NCBI GenBank assembly: GCA_003508835.1
Contig: PUFA01000285.1
Location: 992,001-1,056,000 of the forward strand
Reading direction: 5' to 3'
DNA from: Eonycteris spelaea
Lineage: Eukaryota; Chordata; Mammalia; Chiroptera; Pteropodidae
DNA: 64,000 nt
Translations under genes and position numbers: made by a program
In this document: positions 46,331 to 57,996 of the stretch, one piece after another
Layout: every line of letters begins with the position of its first letter
Numbering within the stretch: the stretch's first letter is position 1
Notes under the pieces: model-generated
Database searches by the model: none
What the model was told of the DNA's origin: nothing
The model's input: only the letters and a program-made list of their open reading frames with translations

Positions 46331-48467
46331 GATAAGTGAAAGGAATGAAAGGAAAACAGGTGCAGGACTAGAAAATGCCTGAGGAGGAACAAACATGCAG
46401 AGTCCAAGCAGAGGCTGAGTGGAACAGAAAGCTCCGAGGCCACTGGGGCAGGGATGAGCTGGGTCTGGCCTAAGGAAGCTGACCTGTAGGCCTGCTGATA
46501 GAACTGGAACAAAAGGAGTCCTCGGTGGCCAAGGCCTCCTGGGCTGGAGGATGTGATCTGTGGCGGAGGTGAAAAAGGGGGGCAGCCTATTTGTAGCTCA
46601 CAAGAGTACTCTGACCCTGACATATGAGGCAGGCAGAGGAACTGGGGTTGGGTTGAAATGCTAATAGCACGTGGGGTAAAGAGTAGTTGGATTTGGGAAA
46701 TTTGAAGGTAGAGCTAAATGGACTTAAGGTGGGTGGTGGGTGAGAAAAAAGAGCAGCCAGGGATGACTCCTAGGATTTGGGCCTCAGTGACTCAGGGCTA
46801 GAACAGGTGTTCAACTAAAGAACTAAGCTTCCTTTCTTTTTGTCTGTACTTGGGCTATATTCCAGCTACCTTTCTCTGGCATTTCTATGCCTTGGCTTCA
46901 CAGAAGACAGACCCTTTTAGGCTGACACCACAAGTGATGGGACTCAGACAGGACAAGAAGGGAAGTAGAGGCAGAGAAAAGGCAGAAAGGGGACAGAGAG
47001 ACAAAAGCCAATGGAAATCTGGTAGGCAAGATCATAGCCAGCTTTGTGAAGAAAGCAAGCCGCCCCCTCGAGTCTTTGCTGCAACCACCCCCTAGGGCAC
47101 AAAACAGTTCCAGCAGTGACTCTGGGAAGTCCCCAGGATCACAGGAACTAAAGAGACAAGTCCCTCTGACTGATAGAGCTAAAAAGGCCTCCTGGAGATG
47201 GCTAAGGGCTGGGAGGACAGACTCACTGGGGGAATGGTGTGGCAGGAAAGGGAAAAGGAAGAGTCCAGGAGAGAAGAACAGTATAGGAGCAGTTCCACAA
47301 GACAAGGTATGAGGAATGAGGTAGGAAAAAAGATGGAGATCAAGGAAAGGACTTGAACTCAGCTTTCTTCTCAGATGCAAAGGAGCATGGAATTGTATGT
47401 ACCTGGTGTATTTGTGTCAACAGTCTTACATCACTTTTTCAACAGAAACAGCTTCCTTTAGGCAGATAATCATGTCCATCCCAGCTGGAGAGCCTGAAAT
47501 ACTATCAGGTACCCAGCAAGCAAGGAAACAGAATCCAGAAGGGTCAGCCAGTACACAGGCAACCAGTCAAAGCTGACTTCAGCATCCATGGGTCCAGGGC
47601 CACCAGGTAGCTTCCTAGAGTCAGTGGAGTAAGGATACGGTGAGTTTTGGAGCAAAAAGGTTAGTGCTGATAGAAAAGCCCAGCTTTTTTGGGGGGCCTG
47701 TGTCCCTCTGGGTGGGGATGGGGCAGAGTATTGGCAGCTTACACACAGCCTGGGGGCTGCCCCTGTCCTCCCTTGTTTCTTCCCAGTCCCTATCTGCTGT
47801 TCTGAAATGCCTCTACAGGCAGCCTCAACCCCAGTCCAAGGAGGCTGCCTTCCTCCAGCAGAGCTGGGTTTCCCATATTGGAGCACAGAGAACATGGCTT
47901 GAGAACTCACATAAGTCAGAAAGGACAGGCCCAGAACTCAAAAGAACTTGGTTCAGAGAAACAATGGGCTGTGGTGACAAGGATCCCAAACTGAGTCCTG
48001 CTGGAGTAGACTAAAGGAGCTGGGGCCGTTTAATCTAGAGGATGAGGGTTAACTGAAGAGGGGCTGGGGATACAAGACAGGGCCACTGCATCCAAAAATC
48101 ATTAATTCAACAAATACACACTGGATGGCAGGCCCCAGGGACACAATGATGATTAAGACATGGCACCTGCCTCAATGAAATCAGCACTGAAATGCAAGTA
48201 TGAACACAGCCTGTGAACAACATTGTGCACAGAGGCCAGGAACAGAGAAGTCAAGTAATGTAAAGGTTCCTTGTGGCACAAAGATCAGATTCATCTGGTG
48301 AGATCTGGATGGTAAGACTGAATTCCAAGAGAGATAAAGCAGAGCATTTACTGAGGGTCTCTCAATAAACGAACATTTTGTCTCCATAAATCTAAGGCTG
48401 GCATCATTTCCATTGTAGATATATGAAAAACACTCAGGAAAGCAAAGCAGCTGCTATCAACAACATG

Positions 48468-48715
48468 CATCTATTTAGTAGATATTTATCGAACACCTAC
48501 TATGTGCCAGGCACTATTCTGGGTAATAGGAATATAGTAATAAACAAAACTGACAAAAACCTCTGACTTCAAGAAGCTGACCTTCCAGTCTATAGTCAGA
48601 CAAGTTAAATAAAGTATACAGTGTGTTAAGTGGTGGTTATGGGCCACAGTGAAAAATGAAGCAGGAATGGGAAAGAAAGAGTTTGGGGTGGGAGATCATT
48701 TTGACTAGGCTAGGT
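48468..48715 (+). repeat. L2-type remnant
   Basis: Matches the widely repeated pattern 'gaacacctactatgtgccaggcactattctgggtaatag ... gtggttatgggccacagtg'. Boundaries are approximate. Confidence 0.65.
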
Positions 48716-50486
48716 GGGAAAGGCTGCCCCAAGACCAGGTAAGCCAGAGGTAAGGGAGTGAAGCACAGGTAAAGGGAGAGGGCAACCCTGACAGAGGGAA
48801 ACTGGACCAAGGATCTAACCCTCTGTCCAAGCTTGCTCAGAAGATCAAGAAATCAAGAGTGTGGGAAGGCTGCCAGTCCTTGAGCTGCTGATGAATGCCA
48901 ACGGATGAGTTATTCCTCAATTCTCATTTTGGTTCTGCTGCCTTGTTTAATAGAACAGAAAAGTCTGAAAGAGACTTATAACTTAAGTACAACTAGACCT
49001 AATAAGAATGCTAGTTTTAAGCCTCAACAGTCGTTCACCTGCTCGATCACTCACTTGCTGCCTGTCACCAGGCTTCCCACTGTAGTGTTTAAGATGGAGT
49101 CTCCAGATAACAGGTCATAACAGTAGAGTGCCCAGTGTTTGGGAGATGAAGGGAAATCCTTAAAGTTCTGATCATGATCTGAGTCCATCCACTTTCTATC
49201 TTCACTCCCATGATTCCAGTCCCCTTTCCTGTGGCTGGACACTGGCCCAGGCTTCCTGGGTCCTTCCCATCCTTCAAGGGCAACTCTAGTGACATTCATT
49301 TTCCAGTCCTAGAACAGGCAATTTCTCCAAGGTGCCCTCATTCCTTTTATTGAAGAATGGAATTAGAAACCAAGATCTGGATGCTAAGTATGCTCATTGC
49401 AGTTGGGTTGCTGCCTCTAGAACTTCTCGGCTGATAGAACAAGGAAATACAGGTGCACATAACCTACATATAACATAACTCCTTGATCTATATCTTTTTA
49501 TGTGTCTCTATTAAGCTTAACATACTGATGTCTCCAACTCTAATCTAGTACCACATGGATAATTCTAGCCTCTCCTTGCTTGCCTATAAACTCCCACTCC
49601 AGTGCCATCCATTTATTTAACTGTCCACTGCCAATACACATGCATAATGTTTCAGAATTGTTAACTAGCACCCCGTGGGAAAGAATTTTATCAACTAGAA
49701 CACAGTGCTTATTACAGTCTCTTTTCCTTAGTCTTGCAGACTCCACTCATTTCCAAGGTACGTACTTCCTTTATACCTTGCCTGGAATCTCCAGTGAACT
49801 TCTAGAGAAGAAGGAGATGTCACAGTTCTCCATATACCCAAGAGCTCACAAGTGGGGTGGAGCATATTAACTGAATATTTTATACTTTCGGCATGAATTT
49901 TTAGTCCTCTTTTCCAGGGCACATCGGGTTAGGAGGGAAGTGAGAAAACGGGAGTCAGCATGGAGAGGATACAGGGAAAGGAAAGAGATGGGAGCTCAAC
50001 GCATTTCTTGGCAAAAGCTGCCCTCCCAGCCTTGTCAGAGCTATCTCTTTGGAGACTAGGGCAGGTGGGAGGAGGACTGTTTTGGAGAGGAGGCAGCAGC
50101 TGGCACACAGGCAGGCTGAAGCAGTCTCAGCCTTATATGGATATTTCCACAAGCCAGCTCACCAGGCCTTCAGCTGCTGCCACCCCTCTGAATCTGCCTT
50201 AGTCTGGGAGGTAAGGAGTGTTGCTGTTCCACAAGGTTCTCCTGCTTTTTGGCCCAAAGGCCAGTTGGTAGATGTAGAGACAACAAGCTGCTGTTTGTCA
50301 CAGTGAGACTGAAAGCAATGTAGCTGCTGGGGGGCCATAACATTCATCAAGCCCCATCTGCAGTACCCTTCTGCTCACCCTCCAGTACTGGGGTCTGAGG
50401 CAGGAAGAGGCTCTAGGGAGATAAGAGCCTCACCAGAGAAGCTGAAAGGTGAGCAGTCTTAAACTGGAAGATTTTAGAGCTTAAAA

Positions 50487-50652
50487 CAGTGATTTTCAAT
50501 TTTCAGCCAATAATGGAATCACTTGGGAAGATTTTTAACTAGAGGTTCCATTCCCAGAGACTGATTAAATTTTCTGGGATGGGGCTTGGGCGCTGGAATT
50601 ATTAAAATGTCACCTAGTGTTTCTAATGTCCAGCCAAGGTTGGGAACAAATG
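50487..50652 (+). mobile_element. MER20-like hAT-Charlie element
   Basis: A 166-bp unit from cagtgattttcaatt to ccaaggttgggaacaaatg, with near-inverted ends and the internal 'ggaatcacttgggaagattttt' text of MER20. Flanking 8-mers match only partly. Confidence 0.75.
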
Positions 50653-53209
50653 CCTCAAAGGGAGACCCTAATCTTCGATGCCATGGCAGGCATCTCTGAT
50701 AGCTGACTGTCCACCCCTGGCTGGCCATCCAGCTGTATTAAGTCACTAACAGCTTTTGGCTGGGCCAAAGACGACCCAATGGAAGTAACAACAGAGAGGG
50801 AGAGTAGAGACAAAACACATCTGTAAAGAGCCTGCTGCTAGAGGGGGACGGGGGTGGGGAGGGGGGAGTCAAGGGAGGTATAGGGAGTGTGGATATAACT
50901 AGATGATGTTTCATAAGGTGCCTCAGTACCCAGTGCTTGGCCTAGCACTGCAAAAGGTCCTGCCAGCCACAATAAGTGAAGAAAATTAAACCCTTGGGCG
51001 GCCTGAGAGGAAGGCAGTCATCTCTCCTCCAGTAACACTGTGAGAACCTTGGGAGAGTAGGAAGATAGAGACCATGTCAGGCAACTGTACCACTTATATA
51101 AGAGATATGTGAGAGGTGAGGGATTGTGGCCAGGGCTGCTGCATTTCTGTGTGATGAGAAGGGGTAAAGCCCTAGAAATACGGGAAGCAGACTCCCACCT
51201 TCGCAGCCCTTGCCCTGAACTCCGGCTCCAGCTCCTTTGGCTTCTGTTTGATGCAAGCACGTGGATGGAGCACAGCTTGTGTGGGGGAGCTCCCTGCCAA
51301 CATAGGGGCGGTGCTGAACCGCAAAGCACAGTGGTGGTTCTCACACACAAACCCCCTTCCTGTCAACCACGTACAGACCCAGAGAGAAGCATGATGAGCC
51401 CCACTTGGGCCACCGCAGGGCTTGGCTTAGAAGGTCCCACACAAGCTGGATGCCCAAAGGACCTCAAAAAGCTCTTTGGGGGAGAAACTCAGATTTATTC
51501 TAAGAATCCAAACAAGCTAGATAGAGGGAAACTTGAGACTGAGCTTGCGAGTATCAGGAACCACTGGGCTTCCCAGCTATTCAGGTTTAGGAACTTTGAG
51601 TGGGGCAGAAGGGATAGGGAGAGTCCTCCAGCAGGGGACCCTTACAGATAACCTGGGCCTGGGGCCTGTGTACTGAGTCAGGCCAGGCTAGTGCTGTGGC
51701 CCTCAAGCCCTTCCCTTTGCCCCTGGGGACACCTGACTTCAGGGAAACTAGAGCACCTGGACAAAGGGCAGAGAGAGGAAGCTTGCCCTGCGGGACTCAG
51801 GCATCTGTCTTCACCAGCAGTGCCAGGCTAAGGGTGTACTTGCTAGGCCCTCACTCCTGCTGCATGCCTGGAGTAGGAAATTAGCCTGGGACTGAGAGCC
51901 CTTAAACCCCTCTAATGACAGGCTCTGTGCCCACATGCCAGGGAGACAGGAGCAACCCAAACAGTGCCCAGCCTGTCTGGATTCCACTCACTATGCTACC
52001 CGAACCTGGCAGTGGGACCGAAGTCCCCGTCCTACGCAGGCTCCTAAACTTCCCGAGAAATCTCTGGGTTTGTCACTGGGAAGAGCTGATGTCAGCTGGT
52101 TTAAGTCCAGAACTGAAAGAAGCACCTCAATCTTCCCAGACCCAAGTGCTTCTCCTCAAGTCACAGAAAAACTCATAAACACTGACACCCTCCTTCTTAG
52201 GGCAGGGAGTCTGGAGTACATCAAAGCTTGATGCCCTCTTCGTTAAACTTCCAAATGGTAGGAGCAGGAACGAAGAAATAACCAAAATGTGTGGAAGATA
52301 CAAAACCTTCAGAGAGAAGGGAACTTGATGTTGAGTTCCACTGCTTCTAAAGACTTCACCACCCCAATAAAAGGATTTATTCAGATCCAGGGTTCTCTGC
52401 AAGCATTCCAGGAAGGCCTGCATTTAAAAAAGAACTCCTTTTCTTGGATAGTCTCACAAGTCTCTTTCCTACTGGAAATTCCCAACCAATTCCTCAGAAA
52501 TTTATACTTCCTGAGGCTCTGCACTGACAAAGAGATGTCTTGAGATCCATCTTTATAATTTGCCACTCCCAACGTGTCCTTCCGCAGATGAGAAAACCTA
52601 CAGATTAGTCAGTTTTGGAGGCTTAGCAGCAATTTTTGTGCACAGGTCCTTTTTTCATGATGCTCCTCCACCTTAACAAAAACCCAGCCTCTGAAGTAAA
52701 AGGAGGTCTTGTTCATAGCAGAAGCTGACCTGTCTCCCTTGAAACAGCTCTCCAGCCCGAATCTCTCCAACTGGACTGGCCAGAGCCTTCAAATGGGTCA
52801 GAGGCACTGAAGCACTCAAAAAGACCCAGCTCTAGACCAGCACCAATCCTGCGGTAGGCCATGTCCAGCTCCAGAGCACCATGCACTACATGGAAGATGG
52901 GGTGGGGGAACATTCTAACAGGCCCAGGCTGTGGGGATATTTGGGAGTGGCCTCTGAAAGGGTTCTTGGCACACTCTCTCAGAAACGGTCACATCTCAAC
53001 TCTTGAGACCACAGGCTTTGCTCACACCGGTGTTCCCAATGCTGCTAGCCATCATCAAGTCCTCTGAAGAGAAGCACTTCTGCAAATCAATCACAAAGGG
53101 CCAAGAAACAGAACCACCCAGAAGCAACCACAGCCTCACTGGGAAAGATCCAGAGATTGAGAGTCAACTTTCCTTTCACTCATCCAGCCAGTTAATGGAC
53201 TAATATGTA

Positions 53210-53581
53210 TAGTTGGCCCTTCTTATCCATGGGTTTCACATCTGTGGATTCAATCACCATTGAAAATATTTGCAAAATAAGTTGTGTTGCTGCTAACATG
53301 TACTATGTAGTTAGGCCTACAATAGTTGCATCTGTATTGAAGATTTACAGACTTTTTTTCTGGTCAGTATCTCCTAAAACAATATAGTATATCAACTATT
53401 TATACAGCATTTACATTGTATTAGGTACTATAAGTAACCTAGAGATGATTTAAAGTATAAAGGACATGCACAGATTATACGCAACCACTATACCATTTTA
53501 TATAAAGGACTTGAGCAACTACAGATTTTGTTATCTGAGGGGTCCTGAAACCAATCCCCCACAGATACCAAGGGAAGACTA
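53210..53581 (-). mobile_element. MER2-like Tigger (TcMar) element
   Basis: A 372-bp element flanked by TA dinucleotides (53208-53209 and 53582-53583). Terminal text agttggcccttcttatccatggg and the reverse end ccaatcccccacagatacc fit MER2, a non-autonomous Tigger/pogo-type DNA transposon. It carries no coding capacity. Confidence 0.88.
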
Positions 53582-55474
53582 TACTGAGCAACTCTGTTGT
53601 ATTGGGCACTACTGGTCGGGCTAAAGGAGACACGGCGGCCCAAAACAGCACCCTGCCTTACTACAGCATTCCACAGACATTTACCTCAGGTGAGCCGCTC
53701 CACACCCACCAGGAGACGCTGTGCTTACTGATCTAGGTGCTAGCTACACAAGTTCGCTCAGTGTGTGAAAATTCATCAAGCTCTACTTTGTGATGTGTAC
53801 ATGTTTCTGCATGCATGGTTTACTTCAATAAAAGGTTTTTTAGAAGCTTCCTTTTGGGTGAGAGATGTCCTGAATGGGGCAGGAATCATCATTTTAAAGA
53901 TCAAAAAACTAAAGTGTTTAAAAAGGCCCTGCCCAGGTCACAGAACATTTCCCCTTCTGTGGAGTTGCATGGTTTCCAGAGGAAAAGACCTTGGCTTTAA
54001 GGCATCTATCTCCTCCTTATAGGACTTCAAATAGTCAGAAACAGCCTCTCTCATGCCAGAACCTCCAACAGAACCACCAAGTAAACAACCCACCCCCCTC
54101 TTCCACAATGGATGTGACTTGGAGGCAATGTGCCACCCAGTCCTGGAGGTATAGGCTTTCTTGTTTCAATAAGGACCTCCACCTTCTGCCCTGGTTCTCA
54201 GAGGGCCAGAGCAGTCCTGCCCCAGTAAAAACAGCACTGGGGCGGGGAGCTCCCATTCAATTTCAAAAGTAACCCTGCCTACCTATATCTGCCACAGACA
54301 GCAATGGGTAACCCTGGGCTCAGAAGATGGCTGGCTAGGAAATGGAGCAGAGGCCACTGGGGAGCTGGCCTGGAGTCTGCAGCTGAAATGTCTTGAAAAT
54401 ATCACCCTACCCCCATCTCAGCCATCTCCTGACATGAGGGCAGTTAAATCCATACTGTTGGACAGAAGGCAGTACTCTCTGACACTGGGAAGAAAACTAT
54501 GCTCATCTCAGGTTACATAGAATAAGATTACTGTCTAACTGAAGAAAAACAGCTAAAGTCTATTTCTAGGCTTTTGTGTAAGGCTTATATAACTCTAAAG
54601 TGGGGAAACCATGATATGAGAGGAAATACAGGAGAAAATACCAGCACACACAGTGGAAATCTGGGGCTGTTCCACAGATGTACTTGAAAGTAACAAGTCC
54701 CCTCTCAACTGCATATTCCAACCACTCTCCAAACCAGCCAGAACCTCAATAGAGCAAGCTTCTCTCGAGACATAAGACTTTACTAAGTGCCCCACATCAG
54801 GGCCCCAGAGTGTTTCTCAGGACAGAGAATGGGGGCTTAAGAACAGAGCTGATGGCCCACTATGCTGGGCCTCAAGTTCTTTTTGTGAGAGAAAGACTGA
54901 AGGCGAGACTGGATAAGCCCACATTCATAATGGAGGGGGCAGCTCCTTGAAACAAGGTCACTGGCCCAGCATCACTGAGCCCTCATGGGTGACCATGGGG
55001 GAGAGGCTCAGGGAAGACAAAGCTGAAAGAAAACAATCAGGTCTGTCTCTGTTTCTGTGATGCAGAACAGGCAATATGTCAGCAGCAGAGAGGAAGATGA
55101 TGGGGACAAAGGAAGAACGGAGAAACAGTTCTGCCTTATAGTGACTTCCTAGCCAGACCTGACTACAGCCTTGAACTATCTGTTTAAACAGGAAGGGAGG
55201 ATGAAAGACATAGCCAACAGCAGGCAGAGAACAACTTTCATGGTATATCTCCCCTACCAGGACACAGAAGTAATGCTCTATTAGATAAGGAAAAATAAAG
55301 TCTGACAGTTCATTACCAACTAGTTCATACAGCCAAAGGCACATAAACAACAACAAAACCTATGAACATGTGGCCCAAACAGGATCATGCTTGGCATATC
55401 TCACTAAGCACATTCAAGAAAAACCATTAACATGCCAGGAAATGCCAGGTATTGTGTCTGCCCATTCTTCAAAT

Positions 55475-55650
55475 GGAGGTGGCCTAGCAGTGTAACCTTG
55501 GGCAAACTACTTAAGCTCTCTGGACCTCAGTTTTTCTCATTTATAAAATGGAGGTGCCTATATCATAAAGGCTGTTACAAGGATTAAAATTAATGTTTAT
55601 AGAGCACGTAATAGCATCTGGCACACAATAAGTGCCATAAGACTTTAAGG
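55475..55650 (+). repeat. MIR element
   Basis: Contains gtaaccttgggcaaactactt, the cctcagtttttctcatttataaaatgg core, and agcatctggcacacaataagtg, all diagnostic of MIR. Confidence 0.85.
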
Positions 55651-56330
55651 CGAATAAATAAAATAAACATTCTTTATCATCATAGTAGTTTTACTCATGA
55701 AAAACACACTCAGAGAGGTTAAAAAATCTGCCCGGCCATCAAGAAAATGCAAATCTAAATCACAAGATACCACTTCAAACCCACTTTTACATGAGTATAA
55801 TGTAAAAAATAGACAGTAACAAGTTTTGGGAAGGATGTGGAGAAATTATAACCATACACTGCTGGAGGAAATGCAAAATGGTGTAGGCACTTTGGAAGAC
55901 AGCGTGGCAGTGCCTCAAAATGTTAAACAGAGTTACCATATGATTCAGCAATTCCACTCTCAGATATATATCTAAGAGAACTGCAAACACAAATGTCCTC
56001 ATAAAATGTACAGAGTTCACAGCAGCACTATTCATAATGGCCAAAAAGTGGAAACAACTCAGATGTCCATCAACAGGAGAATGGATAAACAAAATGTGAT
56101 AAATCCATTCAAGAGACTACTATTCAGCCTTAAAAAGGAATGAATTCTGATACATGCTACAACATGGGTAAACCTTGAAAACACTGTGCTTAGTGAAAGA
56201 AGTCAGACACAAAAGGCAACATAATACAAGATTTCATTTATATGAAATGTCCAAAATAGGCAAATCACAGAGCAGAAAGTTATCTTAGGCTAGAGGGCAC
56301 TGAATGAAAATGGGGAGTGGATATTAAAGG

Positions 56331-57996
56331 TGATGGGGAGATTCCTACAATAACTTAAATGAAAGAGTACCTTAGGAGAAATCAACAGTAGATTAGATGA
56401 AACAGAGGACTGAATCTGTGATTTAGAAGAAAATGGAGCAGAAAACACCCAATCAGAACAGCAACAAGAAAAAAAAATTAAAAACAAAAACAAAAACGAA
56501 GATAGTTTAAGGGGCCTCTGGGACAACATCAAGTGTACCAACACTTATATCACAGGGATAGCAGAAGGAGTAGAAAGAGAGCAAGAAATTGAAAGCCCAT
56601 TTGAAGAAATAATGATGGAAAATTTCCTGGTGAAGGAAACATGTACAAGTCCAGGAAGTACAGAGATCCCAAACAAGACGAATCCAAACAGGTCCACACC
56701 AAGACACAAATAATTAAAATACCAAAGGTTAAAGAGAGAATCTTAAAAGCATCAAGAGAAAAGAAGTTAGTTACCTACAAGGGAGCTCCTATAAGACTGT
56801 CAGCTGATTTCTCAATGGAAACTTTGCAGGCCAGAAGGCAATGGCATGAAATATTAAAAGTGATGAAAAGCAGCGACCCATAACTAAGATTACTCTACCC
56901 AGCAAAGCTATCATTTAGAATCAAAGGACAGATAAAGAGCTTCCCAGACAAAAAAAAGCTAAATGAGTTCATCACCATCAAGCCAGTATTACAGGAAATG
57001 TTTAAGGGATGTAAGTCTTAAAGAAGAAAAAGGAGAGAGATAAAAAACATGAATAATAAAATGGAATAACTACATATCTATCAACAATTACTCTGAATAT
57101 AAATGGATTAGGTGCTCCAACCAAAAGATAGGGTGGCTGAATGAATAAGAACACATGACCCTTACGTATGCTGCCTACAAGAGACTTACTTCAGACCAAA
57201 AGACGCTCACAGACTGAAAGTAAAGGGATGGAAAAAGATATTTCATGAAAATGGAAACAAACAAGCAAAAAAGCTGGGATAGACTGAAAGTTGATATTTC
57301 ATGAAAATGGAAACAAACAAGCAAAAAAGCTGGGATACCAGAGAAAATAGACTTTAAAACAAAGTCTATAATAAAAGACAAAGAAAGACCCAGTAATTCC
57401 ACTTCTGGGTGTTTATCTTAAAAAATCCAAAACCCTACTTCGAAGGCACATGTCAATCCGTACGTTCATTGCAGCATTATGTACAATAGCCAAAAAATGG
57501 AGGCAACATGGGTGTCCATCAATGGATGAATGGATATAGAAAGTGGTACATATACACAATGGAATATTACTCAGTCATAAAGAAAAGAATGAAATCTTGC
57601 CATCTGCAACAACAAAGATGGTATCGTGCTGAGTGAAGTAAGTCAGACAGAGAAAGACAAATGCCACATGATTTCACATATATGTGGAATATAAAGACCA
57701 AAATAAATGAACAAATAAAACATAAACAAACTCATAGATACAGAGAACAAACTAATGGTTGCCAGATTAAGGAGTGGGTGAAAAAGAGGAAGGAATTAAG
57801 AAGCACAATTGGTAGTTACAATAGTTATGGGGATGTAAAGTATAGCATAAGGAAAATAATCAAAAATATGTAATAACTATGTATGATGTCAAATGGGTAC
57901 TAGATTTATTAGTGTGATCACTTTGTAAGTTACATAAATGTCTATTCACTGAAACTAATATTGTATGCCAACTGTAATGGAGAAATAAAAAAATAT
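56331..57996 (+). mobile_element. Nested L1-lineage LINE with ORF1 piece (HAL1/L1M-like)
   Basis: A 1.67-kb insert flanked by perfect 10-bp direct repeats atattaaagg (56321-56330 and 57997-58006). It contains an ORF1 C-terminal piece (KVKERILKASREKKLVTY and RLSADFSMETLQARR near 56730-56850), a short piece like the start of ORF2 (AAYKRLTS near 57170), and then an L1-type 3' part, so most of ORF2 is missing. It could be HAL1 or an L1M with an internal deletion. The frames are broken and it is inactive. Confidence 0.82.
57211..57336 (+). repeat. Imperfect tandem duplication inside the nested LINE
   Basis: Unit 1 (57211-57280, 70 bp) and unit 2 (57281-57336, 56 bp) both start agactgaaag and share gatatttcatgaaaatgg through aaaaaagctgggat. 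Unit 2 lacks 14 bp. The shared parts are essentially identical, so the duplication is recent relative to the insertion. Confidence 0.9.

Noticed and set aside
56641..56883. 80-residue + strand open frame
   Set aside because: It is the C-terminal piece of an L1-lineage ORF1 in a dead nested LINE, not a host gene.
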